Shown here: one piece after another, positions 1 to 11,110 of the stretch
How the letters are laid out: each line of letters begins with the position of its first letter
How positions within the stretch are numbered: position 1 is the stretch's first letter
Source: Torreya grandis
Lineage: Eukaryota > Streptophyta > Pinopsida > Cupressales > Taxaceae
DNA length: 64,000 nucleotides
NCBI GenBank assembly: GCA_037957365.1
Contig: JARHVA010008357.1
Span: 426,501 to 490,500, forward strand
Direction: 5' to 3'
Program-made: the position numbers and the translations under genes
Notes under the pieces: generated by a model
Told to the model about the DNA's origin: nothing
The model's database searches: none
Seen by the model: the letters and a program-made list of their open reading frames with translations, nothing else

Positions 1-1130
1 TTCCACCTAAAATGCATAATTTGTCCTAAAAACACTAAAACATGTTAAATTATTGAAACTAACATATTCAAGTGCTGATTTTGGCTAGGGTATCCCTAAA
101 TAGGGCAATATAATTTATGGGCCAGCTAACTTTGATCAGATCATTCTGAGTCAAAATGCCAAATTTGCACCTAGGTTCTCTGGATTGATCTTTCCTATCA
201 TATATTTTGAATGATACATGTGCCTTTGTTATTTTTTGTTTGTAACATCCTAAATTGGAATATGGTTCCAATGCATCTGACATCACTTTTAATTCTAATC
301 TAGTCAAATTTTGGACCAATAATAAGGCATTCTAATCAATTTGAGTAATTTGTGCACAAAGTGCTTAATCATGATTAAGAGCTAATTAACCCAAATCAAG
401 GCATAATTAATAATTCCATGGAAACTTGTTGAATACTTGTTTTTGGAAATGAATATTTAATATCTGCATCATCAAGTGACCTCATTTCTTGGGAAGACAT
501 CCCTAGGCCATAAATGCCACAAATATCAGGATTCATGCCTCCCATGCCTCATCAATGTGCCCTCCATGCCTCTTAATTTCCCCTTATTCAAACTGAGGAT
601 AATTACAAACTTAATTCCAAAAATTGAATTAATCCTCAACCACACATCTTAATCTTGAGATGGATGGTTCAGGTTGATTCTGATCGAATCCAAAAATCTA
701 TAAATAGGAGGCCTCACAACATCATTTCTAAGTTTTTTTGATGCAAAGTTATAATGCAGGACTGGTTCGAAGAGCTTCATGAAACTAGTGTTACCATGAT
801 AAATTGATTCTAAGCCAAGCCAAGCCACAAGCCAAAGGTGCCAAGGAGAAGAGGAGATATCCAAGCCTCCTTTGATAAAGACTTCATGAGCATAAGCCGA
901 GCAAGCCACCATTACAAAGGCATTTGAAGCATCCAAGGAAGGTGAAGGAACTGTTCTGTTTAATTCTTTGCTTTTTTTTGTGTTTGTAATTTTCTTTTTT
1001 TAACTAAGCTCTCCCTAGTGTCTAGGCCTAGATATGTTATGTTATTATTTTGTTTATTTCATTTTGTTTTCATTTTGGAACTAACACCATACTAACCATC
1101 CTCTCTTGAGTCAAATTCCTAGATCATAAT
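1..1130 (+). mobile_element. Probable LTR fragment, left part outside window
   Basis: No coding frame of note is visible. A TATA-type box followed by a short GC-richer leader and T-rich tracts resembles the U3-R part of a plant LTR read on the plus strand. It replaces the portion of the large gypsy 3' LTR that should lie left of 1131, so it is probably a later insertion or a deletion junction. No second copy is in the window, so LTR status is inferred only from layout. Confidence 0.35.
698..707 (+). promoter_or_regulatory. TATA box of putative LTR
   Basis: CTATAAATAG is a near-perfect plant TATA box, followed about 30 bp downstream by a CA-rich stretch suitable for a start site. Most likely a retrotransposon promoter, since no host gene follows. 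Confidence 0.4.
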
Positions 1131-2727
1131 TTGAAGGCCAAAATTGTAACTTTTCTTGATCTTATCTACCTATTATGATTATTTAAAGTCTATAATTTCA
1201 TATTTAACATCTCAAAACTTTCAAACCATCCCTTTACCTCCAAAAAACCACTTGTTCATGACTGGATTTTGTGCCATGTGCATGGTATTAATCTTGTTAG
1301 GGTTGAATAGAATCTTGTATTCATTATATCCTTTCTCACTAGTGTCTAGGGTCTAATAGATTTATACTATCACATGAAAATATCATTAAGTGTTCTACAT
1401 TTCCTCAGACTTCTTTTTATACTAGATAAGTGACCTTTAATCAATGAGGCAAGCAAACCTATGTGTGGTGAGGTTGTGTAGGCCTAGATAGAGTTTCTCT
1501 TGATTTTATCCCTTGTTACTAATATGGAAGGTTTTATGGAGCCATATCATCAAATTTTAACTCTTAATATGCTTCAAACCATTATCCCTACCTCCTTTCT
1601 CCATTACAAACAATAATTCTTCTCTTGGCAATGTAGTCAGGCTTATGTATATAATGACTATGTAGTCATGGTTTGGATTAATTTTATATTTTAAATATCT
1701 TCTCTAAACCCTTCTTCAAGTCTATTCAGATTTATGGCCTTAGTTAGTCTCATCAATTGGTGATATTCTCACCCAAATTTCCTTCTCACTAACTATAGGT
1801 GATAATTCTTTCTCAAAACCATAACCAGTCTACTTGCTTAAGCAACTGATAGGTGGTCTTTAAGATGGTCTGACTACATTTTGTGTTTTAAGACTTATAT
1901 TGCCAATCCATGGTCATCTCAATAATTTTATTTCATTATGGGAAGTTTGGAAGTATTTTTGGCACAATCAAATCACACTGTCTCCACAACCTATAGTACC
2001 CTTATTATTGCTTTCTAAGTCTAACTGTAGGTGTTAATCCTTGAAGATTTTGACTGTGTTTTAGGATTCATAACATTTTTACAAGTCATTGGATATGACA
2101 ACCATAATAATGAGGGTTCCCAAATCTTCATTGACCCTATTCAACCTTGTCAAGGCACTATATCTTCACTGTATGTACTTATTAGCCCATACCTTCCAAG
2201 TCATGGTTGCAGGTGACTAATAGAGGAAAGTTTGATCATGAGGCCTAAAATTTGATCATCTTAACTCTATCATGGCATTAAATATATCAAAACCTTATGG
2301 AATTTTCATTCTCACTATCTCACAAAGTCTAATAGTTACTTCATGACATTTTCAACCTTTTGTCTTCTTATTTCCATACACAAGCCTATGTATATGCATT
2401 AAAGCTTATGAACTTAGTCCCTTTGACCATCTCTTGACTTGCAAATGATTTAGGTACATTAATTTTTTTATGACACTTCATGTTTGCACTGAGCTATGAT
2501 TTAATCCTAAATTTGTTATTATTTTTGTTTTGAGGTAAATTATCTTTCAATCCAAAGAGAATCTATAGTTTTGTCACATGTAGGTCTCTATTTTGTTTAC
2601 ATGGGATCTTAAGAGAGTCAGTTTTTTATACATTAATTCTTGAAGATACATCAATTATTTCCATATACCTTATCACACTCTCCATAAACCTATGCCTTCT
2701 GATTAAGCATATGTCATCCTCAACTTA

Positions 2728-2732
2728 TGAAT
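2728..2732. repeat. Target-site duplication TGAAT, left
   Basis: TGAAT here and at 5260-5264 brackets the 2733-5259 insert. The uninterrupted homologue (CAACTTGTGAATCACC, near 16455-16470) has one TGAAT, as expected of a duplicated target. Confidence 0.75.
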
Positions 2733-3020
2733 TTTTATGATCCACACTTATAATATTTGGAAATAATATAGAATATAATGTATATCAACACAACAAAATA
2801 GATATTGATGGGATAAGATGCCCAAATATTCAATATATGCATTAATAGAATACCCTTAAGGTAGGGTAACACCGTTACAATACTTCTTTAGGAAGGAATA
2901 ACTCCACAATGTCTTTTTGAGGGGACAACCTCCAATATCCTCTTACAATTGAAAACTTAATGCTTATATGTTTCCTTTATAATGATATTCACCAACTTTA
3001 TATAAACATATGTATAACTA

Positions 3021-3164
3021 ATTACCCATTTCACTAATTCTACAAGGTACTCAATTATCTTAATAAATTGGACCCATATAACTAACTAAAGGGGATGTGT
3101 GCCACATGTTAGCATCTTCATCAACCCATAAACATTAATATATCATATCCATATTTGCATAGCA
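3021..3164 (-). repeat. Terminal direct repeat (LTR segment), left copy
   Basis: Pairs with 5117-5259 over about 143 bp with many substitutions; shared blocks include ACTAATTCTACAAG, CCCATATAACTAACTAA and CATTAATATATCATATCC. The plus-strand ends (TTGCATAGCA and GTACATATCA) align and end in CA. Confidence 0.65.
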
Positions 3165-3870
3165 TTCTTTCCATCCTTGACATGTTTCATCCCTAAAACA
3201 TCAGAGGAAACCAAATAATGATTGTTCTTCAAATCATTACACACTTGTTTCCAAGCTCGATCATCTAACCACTCATATGTGATCCTGGTAGGTGATAGAT
3301 TTCCAACCTTATTTCCAAATTCCAATGTGTTACTCTGATTTAACTCATGATCATAACTATACCACCTTGGTTTCCATGAATAATTATTCCTCCTTTGATT
3401 ATATGTGCCATATTCCACTATGCTACTATGTTTCCATTCATGACCATAGTATTTATTATTCCATGCATAGTTATAGTGATTTCCCTACTGATTCCATGTT
3501 CCATAGGCCTTTTTTCTACTTTGACTTCATAACTGGCATAGTAGTCCTTCTTTATCTTCCATTCATAGCCATAGTTATTAGAACTCCGATTTCCTATATA
3601 GACAAAGTTCTTATTGTTATGACACTCCCTCACAAGGCTCCATGATTATTTCCTCTCATGATGATGTGGGTGTCTATATGCCTCAATGTTTCTAATACTT
3701 TGACCTTATAAACCTTTTCTTCTTCCTCTTCCACCTTTTTCTTTGGTGGTTCCTTTGTCTCTTGAGTAGATGAAGTTTTTTTTTTTGCTTGTATTTTTTC
3801 TTCATCTATGTCTTCATCTAATATTTTCACATGTTCTTCTTTACCTTATTTAATCTCATCTTCATGATCT
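3143..3870 (-). pseudogene. Charged and Tyr/Asn-rich tail downstream of protease
   Basis: Three adjoining minus-strand open stretches (3630-3830, 3418-3633, 3143-3418) follow the protease. The first is Lys/Glu-rich (a KKKVEEEEEK block), the others are rich in Tyr, Asn and Trp, and the last has the segment HYLVSSDVLGMKH. I do not recognise a domain. By position they would be the C-terminal extension of the gag-protease polyprotein, ending in or beside the LTR at 3164. Lineage-specific tail or chance open reading in skewed composition are both possible. Confidence 0.35.
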
Positions 3871-3884
3871 ATCTTGATTGTTCT

Positions 3885-4600
3885 TTATGTCTTTCCAACT
3901 ATGATATCTTCTAAAGTGACCTTATTTTTACTATACCAAAACTTCATGAACTTCTTATAAACATTAATATTTATTGTTCCTAAAGTCTCTAACCATGGAT
4001 ATCTAAGAACCATATCCATGTCATCCATATCCAAAGCATAAAAATCTAAATTCAAAACATATTTTTCCATAGTGAGATTCAAATCTTCAAAAACTTGAAT
4101 ATTATGATCATCTATTTGAGCCTCCTTGATATTTCTTGCTTGATCATGTAGATGTTGAGCCATATCCATGTTGATGAATTTATACTTGCTACTGGGGTTT
4201 ATGGACATAATGACTTTTTTCTTTTGACTGTATCCATGAAATTGAAAAATTGACTCTGATTTATTAGGATCCAAACTATTCAAACCCTTATCATCTAATC
4301 CTTGTTCCTCTTAGAGCTTCTATCTCTCCTTTTTCATGATCTATAGCCTCATCTTCATCATCACCATTATGTTATGTTTCTTTTTCTTCTTCATCATCTA
4401 CATGATCTTCCCATTTCCATCATTTTTTTACTATTTTTTCTTCTTCATCACCGATGTCATCATTATTTTCTTCTTCTTATTCATTTTCTTTTTATTTTAT
4501 ATCCCATTGATCTAGGAAAACCTATTCCATTTCTTCCCATGAAGAATACCATTTTACGAAGCTCGACTGTTTAAACCAATGTTATATAGGCCCATATAAA
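3885..4600 (-). pseudogene. Gag C-terminus and retropepsin-like protease, Ty3/gypsy
   Basis: The open part (4283-3885, 132 codons) has the layout of a plant gypsy aspartic protease: strand-forming FQFHGYSQKKKV, then a segment ending KFINMDMAQHL (the usual site is a serine-histidine-asparagine-phenylalanine-isoleucine type), then VFEDLNLTMEKYVLNLDFYALD, and MDMVLRYPWLETLG, equivalent to the family's VVLGxxWLxxLG. The catalytic Asp-Thr/Ser-Gly triplet is not recognisable, so the enzyme is dead. Upstream, with stops, are a W-rich Gag end (WEEMExVFLDQWD) and an acidic linker (NDDIGDEEEK, GDDEDEAIDHEKGEIEAL). No RT follows. Confidence 0.6.
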
Positions 4601-5116
4601 AAATGAGACAAGCGTGTTTGAAAAAAAAATCCATTAAAATATATCTCCTTAAAAAATATCCACCATTATTAAGCATCTGTATCTTCCTTCCCTAAAAATT
4701 CCATAAACTTAATTATTCACACAAACTAGGGTTAATGAAAAAAACCTAGAATATCAATAGCTCATGTAAAACATACCCAAATAGTAAAAACTTTTTATTG
4801 GATTTCATATACAATAAATTTCAAATTAAATAAAAATTTGGTGGAAAAATTCTAAAAAATTTGGCCTATAGAGCGAAAATATGAAAAATCATAAAATTTC
4901 AATAAATCACTTAAAACATTTCAAAGATTTATGAACTCTTTACTGTAACTCTCCTATATTCTGATAAAGTATCAGTGAAAATTTCATATAAAAATTCTTT
5001 ATATTTAGGAATATATGATGAAATTATTAAAAACCCTAAAATAGAAATAACTCCCTAAAATAGAAATAATAATAATAATTGGATGGGTAAACTCCTAATC
5101 CTAATATAGGCCGACC

Positions 5117-5259
5117 ATTACCCAATGCACTAATTCTACAAGTTACTCAATTATCCTAATATTTTAGACCCATATAACTAACTAAGGTTAATATGTGCCA
5201 CATATCAGCATCTCTATTACCCATATACATTAATATATCATATCCCTAGGTACATATCA
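5117..5259 (-). repeat. Terminal direct repeat (LTR segment), right copy
   Basis: Partner of 3021-3164. Its plus-strand end CATATCA abuts the right TGAAT duplication. The roughly 290 bp that should precede it, by comparison with the left LTR, are absent, so this LTR is truncated internally. Confidence 0.6.
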
Positions 5260-5264
5260 TGAAT
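5260..5264. repeat. Target-site duplication TGAAT, right
   Basis: Second copy of the 5-bp duplication. Sequence to the right resumes the interrupted LTR (ATCACCTAT, matching 16464 onward). Confidence 0.75.
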
Positions 5265-7174
5265 CACCTATAAAAACTATGTGTACAGTCAACTTGTGTG
5301 CAATATTTATGTGTGAGACTTGGAGTCTCTCATTCACTTATACTAATGATGATGGTAGTAAAGGGTCTACCAAGTTCATATGGTTTTTTTAAGGGGAGCT
5401 CAATATATTTTCACTATTTTAAACACTCTCAACCTAGACCTTAGACCCCATGAAATCTCAATGATAGGTCTTCAGGCTTGTGAGTGAATGAAGCACCTTC
5501 TAACCTTATTTGAGAGTAAAATTTGATCTTTCACTTTCACTTTCACTTTATTAGACTTGTATGATCCTCAAACAATAATTTATCATTCTACAATGGTTTA
5601 TTATTTTCACTTGGGCCAACATTAATGTTCAAACTTGTAAAAGACCATTTATGCACAAACCATGCTTCCAAAGAACAAGACATGGTGCCTCTTAACAGGT
5701 TGTTTGTAAAGAGATGTTTATTAAGAGATAAATCATTAGTTATGGGAGATTTATGAGGTTTTATATGATAAATTTATTACTTGAAACCTTTGAAAATGAT
5801 AGACAGCTTAGATAAATCAAAATAGACTTGCAATAAGCTGATATACCCACACACTTGAGGCATCTTTCCTCTTATTGAAGACACTTCATGGAGTTGAATT
5901 AGATGATAAAACTACCATTGAAAATATATATTTGACCTCTAAAAACATCCATCAAAACCATTATTCTCCATTGAATTTTTAATTGGAGAAACAGGAGCAA
6001 AATCAGATCTTGTTTGGATGGACAAGGCATAGTGACCTATTGTCACTCTTAGCGATTGTTCATAAAGGAGGGGCCATGAATATAGAAACTAATGAAACTA
6101 ATTTTAATCTTATTAAGACCCATAAAAATTTTCAAATTTTTATTTACCAACTATCTCTTCCCTAGCCATACCATCCACTTGAATTTTGCCTTTATGAGCT
6201 TATGAAGGCAACGATGGAGGAGAGAGAGTGTTTAATGCACCTGTACAACCTCAAAATTGATCCAAATATATAATATGACTTGTATAATCCCAAGGGACAC
6301 TTTTAAATATTTTTTATTTCAATAATATCTTTCAAGACCATACAAATTCCCAAAACTGCTTTTAAAGTGGTATTTTACTTAGTTCAGGCATTGCTCCTAT
6401 AAGTATATTAGTCTCTGACCATTCCTAAACATTCTCTAACATCAAGTACATTTGAAAAAAAATTTAAATGTTTATATTTGAATATTATACATACAACTCC
6501 TCCAAATAGGTCAAAAGGTGACCAAAATGATATTTTAGCACATAAAAACATGATAAAAAGTTAGCACATGATCATATAACCTTTAATACACATTAATAAC
6601 CTTTTATAATGACTTTAAACCATGTTAAACCTTTGACCATATTTGAAAAAATCAAGACCTTATGAATTCCCCCTAGAACTAAACAAGTACACATGAAACT
6701 AAACCTTGGACTAAGATAAACAAGGACAAATGTGACCATATGGAGAACATTTAGGATCATTTAAGACCATGACAAGATCATATACATGTTTTGAAAACCC
6801 TATGAAAGTTTAAACTTAGAGGGGTTGAGCAATTTTGAATTGGGGTCAAAATTTGGTCAACAAATTGGTGATTGATAGGGGTAGTATGCCTACAATGCTA
6901 ATGAATCAGTGGCCTTATCCTCCCATTGGTCAATGGAGTCACCTTTATACTAAAAACTAAAATTGACATGTCTTCATAGCAAAATCACACAAAAATAATG
7001 TGTTGAGCACTTATGGAAAATAGACACACCTAACCTATGTACAAAATTAAACTAACCTCAATAGCAAGGCTTCAAATGTATTCTATTGACTGGGATGCTT
7101 AGTATGTATCCATCAAGTCTTTATATCTAAAAGGCATTGTGTTTCTTGCAACCAATGATCAAATAGGGCCCACT

Positions 7175-8130
7175 TCACAATGTATTAATTTTTTTGTGCT
7201 TATCAGGCTTGGACCTGTATTCATCCCACTTTAGAACAAGATCAATTTTTTGGAACTGTATCACACTAGCTCTCCTATAAAAAAATTTCATCATTTGGGA
7301 TTTATGAGGTTCCAAATTATGTATGGATTCATTCATCTTCTCTTCTATTTCCATCAATTTTTCCAACCTTACCTCCATAGGATTGTTTTCTATTAATTCT
7401 AACTGATGTGCTAACTCTAAATTAGGAAGCTCAAGAGAAATAATAATTTTAGATTCTCTACCATACATAATCATATATAGTGAATTACCTAGAGATCTCT
7501 TAGGGGTGACTCTATCATCCCATAAATTTGTATTTAACTTTGTATGCTAAGACCTCTGATTGTCATCAACCATTTTGTTGATAATCTTGATCAAACTCTT
7601 ATTTATAGATTTTTCAAGCCCATTCCTTTGGGGGTAGTAATTATAAGAGGTACTTAGATATATTCCATGCTCATTTTCCCATTCACTTGTCCATGTACCC
7701 ATGAATGCTAATGCATTATCATATGTAATGGTTGATGGTGCTCCAAACCTAGCCTTTATGCCCAAATAGAATTCAAGGATTGATTTTTCATTAACTTCCT
7801 TAAGGGTTGTTGCCTCTACCCACCTTGTAAAATAATATCTGGCTATGAGTATTCATTTTTGACCTACACTTGAGGAATGATTATTCATGCCTATAAAATC
7901 AAACCCCCATTGTATGAATGGTTGGTCAACTTAGATGGGATTGAGGGGTAAGGCTGCCAACCTTTATTTTCCAATGAAGAATACAATTTTTGCACACCTT
8001 CTTACCCATTCATATGAGTCTTTGAATATTTTAGGCCAGTAGTAGCCTACTTTCATTATATTTTTTATTGTTGTTTAAGGATATAAATGACCACCTATAG
8101 ACCCATCATGAAATTTTTCTAAAATTCTAG
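7175..8130 (-). pseudogene. Integrase, Ty3/gypsy
   Basis: Remains of all three integrase parts. The zinc-binding region at about 8130-7975 keeps an HDGSIGGH pair and a WVRRC half, with the CxxC split by a frameshift. The catalytic core at about 7930-7547 reads QWGFDFIGMNNHSSS, YFTRWVEATTLKE, RFGAPSTITYDNALAF and NYYPQRNGLEKSINKSL. The C-terminal part (7474-7175) keeps YRRASVIQFQKIDLVLKWDEYRSK-type sequence equivalent to the family's DLVLKWDxRR segment. Of the DDE triad, the second Asp (YDNA) survives, the first is lost (IARYYF where TATDYF is usual) and the Glu is Lys (NGLEKS where NGLAES is usual). Confidence 0.85.
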
Positions 8131-8439
8131 TTTTTTGCTCCATTTCCACACATATAAGTAACATAACATTAAGGTCTCTTCTTAAAATTACCCCATATAC
8201 AAGGACATAGGGTATATATTAAATCCTAAAGTATATCCTTCTTGATCTATTTAAGCTGGTTGGACAATCACCTACTTACATTAACCTTGCCATGTCTTGT
8301 ATCCAACTTGTAACATGTTAAGGTATTATTTTTTAGGTCTCATCCTGGAGTACCAAAGCATCTTCTTTATTCCCTTAGATATCCAATACTAGATGTTCAC
8401 ATAGACCTCTCCATATTATTAGTTTGGTGGTCTTAATGT

Positions 8440-8890
8440 CTACATCACATTCCATGACCCTAGTAATCTAACATGCCCTCTTTTCATTCAAGTCCTTATT
8501 GAGAAGGAAATCTTTGACACTTGGATGAGATACCATGATGTTTATCTTATTGTTTGAAACCATAGTCTAAATTTTTTTAAGCTTTGTGTGACTCCCAAGA
8601 CTTGATTTTCAACAAAACTATACCTCTTCATAATCTCTAAGCCCTTAACTAAATAATACAATGGGTTGCTCATCTTATTCATTATTTTATTGCATTAACA
8701 AGGAAGATATGGTGTCAATATTAGAGAAATCATACAAAAATAAGTCTTTGGATAAGTTGGGTTCATAAAAGTAGGTGATTATGATATAGCTTGATTTAGA
8801 GATTCAAAGTTACTTCTCCCTTCTTTAGTCTAGCTAAATGTTTGATGGTTATTTAGCATGGCTATCAAAGGTTTTATAAGGTTTGAAAAA
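8440..8890 (-). pseudogene. RNase H of the gypsy RT, degraded
   Basis: Downstream of the RT thumb the minus strand gives, across several frameshifts, FIRRFIPSFSNLIKPLIAML (connection), NPLYYLVKGLEIM-KRYSFVENQVLGVTQSLKKFRLW (normally SRxLxxAExxYxxxEKxAxAxxxxLKxFRxY) and FLLNKDLNEKRA-ITRVMECDVDIKTTKL. This is the ordinary RNase H of Ty3/gypsy. The catalytic residues cannot be followed because the frame breaks at least three times. Identification rests on position and these short matches. Confidence 0.65.
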
Positions 8891-9882
8891 CTAGGTATAA
8901 ATCTTCTTATAAAGTTTATTTTTCCAACTTTGCATCCTCTTCTTATGTAATGGTGGTGATAAATCCAAGATAACTTTCACTCTTTTAATATCTATACTCA
9001 ACCCCTCTTTTGAGATAATGTGCCCAAGTAGCCTAACCTCATGGATTGAAAAAACATATTTTTCAAGATTTAAGGATATCTCAAACTGCCTGTAGCTTTC
9101 AAAAATTAGTCTTAGATGAGTCAAGTGATCACTAGCCTTGTTTTTAAAAAGTGTGATATCATCAAGATACACTATTACCATCTTATTAATCAAACCTTAG
9201 AAGGCCATGTCCATTACCTTTTTAAATGTAGTTCTTGTATTATAGAGTCCAAAAGGCATCTTTTTGTAGGCATAGGTGCTCCATTTGGTTGTGAAGGTAG
9301 TTTTATATTGATCTTATTCCTTGACCAGGACTTGGTTATAACCTGAATACCCATCCAAGAGTGAAAACCATTTAGAACTTGCAACCATTTGATGTATTTT
9401 TTTCATTAAAGGTATGGGTGATTATATTTCAAAGACACCCTATTTAATTCCCTAAAATAAACACACAACCTGATTTCCCCACTCTTCTTCCTTACACACA
9501 CTATATTAGTAACCCATGAGGAATGCTTAATGCGAAAGATAATGTTTGATTCAATCAACTTTATTAGTTATTTCTTCATCAAAACCTCAAACTTAGGATT
9601 TATAGGTCTTTGATTTTGTCTTGTCAGTTTGGCATTTGGATCTAGCTCAATGGTGTGTTGAGCTATATTAGGGTCAAAACCTTTGGGGTCACCATATTCC
9701 CATGAAAATACATATGGAAATTCCCTACATAATTCAACAAAGTCATACCTCTCAACCTTAATACATACCTTTCCTAACTTGAGGAGTTTGTCTTTGAAGA
9801 TTTCAACTCTTTCAAAATGTTTTTCACTTGCAACCAACCTTTTATTTTCTCCCTTGACCTTATTCATTAAATATACTTTCAA
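8891..9882 (-). pseudogene. Reverse transcriptase, Ty3/gypsy
   Basis: The leader at 9882-9568 has FPYVFSWEYGDPKGFDPN-AQHTIEL and RPINPKFE, the conserved approach to plant gypsy RTs. After a stop come SSWVTNIVCVRKKSGEIRL and CVYFRELNRVSLK, then after a frameshift LLDGYSGYNQVLV, TTFTTKWSTYAY and KMPFGLYNTRTTFKK. The last segment (9193-8891) carries the active-site YLDD (codons at 9158-9169) and LLGHIISKEGLSID. The first active-site motif LLDGYSGYNQ is kept, whereas the usual CVDF is CVYF. At least one frameshift and several stops make it non-functional. Confidence 0.9.
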
Positions 9883-10119
9883 GGGTCACCAATCCTTTGG
9901 GATGTTTTTTAGACTATAGCTACACTATTTGGTCACCATAGTATTGTTGGATCTTAGCTTGATTCCTTGATGAGAACATATCTTCCTCACATAGAAAAGA
10001 TGCAATCTATCTATCACTATCAAAGACTTTCCAACTTGCATTTTTATTCAAAATGGATGATCTCACCAATACCTTAAGATGTGGTTGATGTTTCCCATTT
10101 TTCACATCATTTGGAATAT

Positions 10120-10520
10120 CAAAATGTGATCCTACTATTGCCAATCTATCAACATATTGATTATTCTCTCTTGGGACTTATTTTAAGTTGAAATCTTTAA
10201 AGTCTTCAATGAGGTCTAAAATCCTATGTTTGTATGCCTTTAAAAAAGGATTTTTGGTAGCATTTTTCCCTCTAACTTGTTTTACCACTAATTCACTATC
10301 CCTATATGCCTGAAATTGCTTTATACCTTTATTCCTTGCCCATTCAAGGCCTTGAACAAGTCCTTCATACTCTTTTGAATTAGAGGATCAACCAAATTGG
10401 AACCTAATGGTAGAATAATACTTCTCTTTAGAAGGATAAACAAGCATTGTACCTACCCCTACTCCATTTTTACTCCTTGAACCATCAAAGAATAATTTCC
10501 ACATTCCCTCTTCATCTCTA
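10120..10520 (-). pseudogene. Extra RNase H (RVT_3-like) upstream of RT
   Basis: The minus strand reads, with only two internal stops, WKLFFDGSRSKNGVGVG, then SKEYEGLVQGLEWARNKGIK, then YRDSELVVKQVRGK, FLKAYKHRILDLI and VPRENNQYVDRLA. The four catalytic acidic residues of RNase H are all visible: Asp in FFDGS, Glu in EYEGL, Asp in RDSEL and Asp in VDRLA. It is separate from the RNase H after the RT. In Tat/Ogre elements the additional RNase H normally follows the RT-RNase H; here it precedes the RT, just after the protease. I recall plant polyproteins with this order, so it is a lineage trait rather than a rearrangement. Confidence 0.85.
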
Positions 10521-10729
10521 TCAAGCTGTGAAAGAGCTTGTATATTTTATCCTTCTTCATACATATAATAGACTCCTAGATCAATTTCCTCAATATTTTT
10601 TAAAGGGTCAAACTCATGATTCTCTTTACACTATTCATCTAGAAAAAGGTTAAGTATGTCATCTAGAGATGCAGTTGGTTCTTGGTCATTGACTTGATCT
10701 CTATCATCAATAATAATGAAATTCATTTT

Positions 10730-11110
10730 AGATGAATTTTATACATAAGGCTCCACATGAAACTTAGATAAAGGTGCAAACTTAATAGAGACCTTATCAC
10801 CATACCTAGTTCTAAATGCCATATAAGACCAATCTAAAGTCAAGTACACCCCAATCTTAGTAATAAAATCTCTTAAAAATCAAAGAGCAAACTGAGGTGG
10901 CACATCAACAACCACCACATATTAAGAGATAGAGAAATTAATATAAGCATGAATATCTAACTAGAAACCTTTGACAGTGTCAACTATGTTGGTATCTAAT
11001 CCATCTAGTTGTAATACTCCCTTTGAATTTAGTTCATACTTTAATTTTAGCTTGTTAGCTACTTACTTTGGCATGATTGAACTACTTGATCCACTATAAA
11101 TTAGGAAATT
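10730..11110 (-). pseudogene. Aspartic protease, Ty3/gypsy
   Basis: Translation of the minus strand gives NFLIYSGSSSSIMPK (catalytic triplet, normally xxIDGGSxxNIMP, with Asp replaced by Ser), VANKLKLKYELNSKG, LDTNIVDTVKGF, VVVVDVPPQFAL (the VVDLPPxYGMLLGR flap-to-core block) and GVYLTLDWSYMAF. The last two blocks are distinctive of this plant gypsy family. Stops occur inside and the active-site Asp is gone. It sits between gag and the extra RNase H. Confidence 0.75.

Larger units (their letters stand above)
2733..5259 (-). mobile_element. Small gag-protease LTR element nested in the 3' LTR
   Basis: A 2.5 kb insertion defined by three observations: a 5-bp duplication at both edges, an empty site preserved in the other LTR, and related direct repeats at its ends (3021-3164 and 5117-5259). 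Read on the minus strand both repeats begin with TG (TGCTATGCAA and TGATATGTAC). The interior encodes a decayed Gag end and an aspartic protease on the minus strand, but I see no reverse transcriptase or integrase, so it must have moved using another element's enzymes. The left LTR would be 2733-3164. The right LTR is truncated to about 143 bp and no primer site could be identified beside it. Confidence 0.7.
1131..6862 (-). mobile_element. Partial 3' LTR of large Ty3/gypsy element, interrupted
   Basis: This segment is a diverged direct repeat of 15415-17999. Matching blocks include 1240 with 15526 (CCAAAAAACCACTTGTTCAT), 2041-2216 with 15776-15955, 5262-5370 with 16462-16570, and 6841-6862 with 17979-17999 (GGGGTCAAAATTTGGTCA). 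Both copies end on the plus strand in GGTCARCA, so read on the minus strand they start with TG, as an LTR should. The copy is broken by the insertion at 2733-5259, and its left portion (the counterpart of 13137-15414) is missing or outside the window. It also carries about 550 bp (roughly 1391-2030) that the other copy lacks. Confidence 0.65.

Noticed and set aside
3292..3645. Plus-strand open frame of 117 codons rich in Tyr, His and Ser
   Set aside because: Antisense to the Tyr/Asn-rich minus-strand tail of the nested gag-protease element; low-complexity composition explains it.
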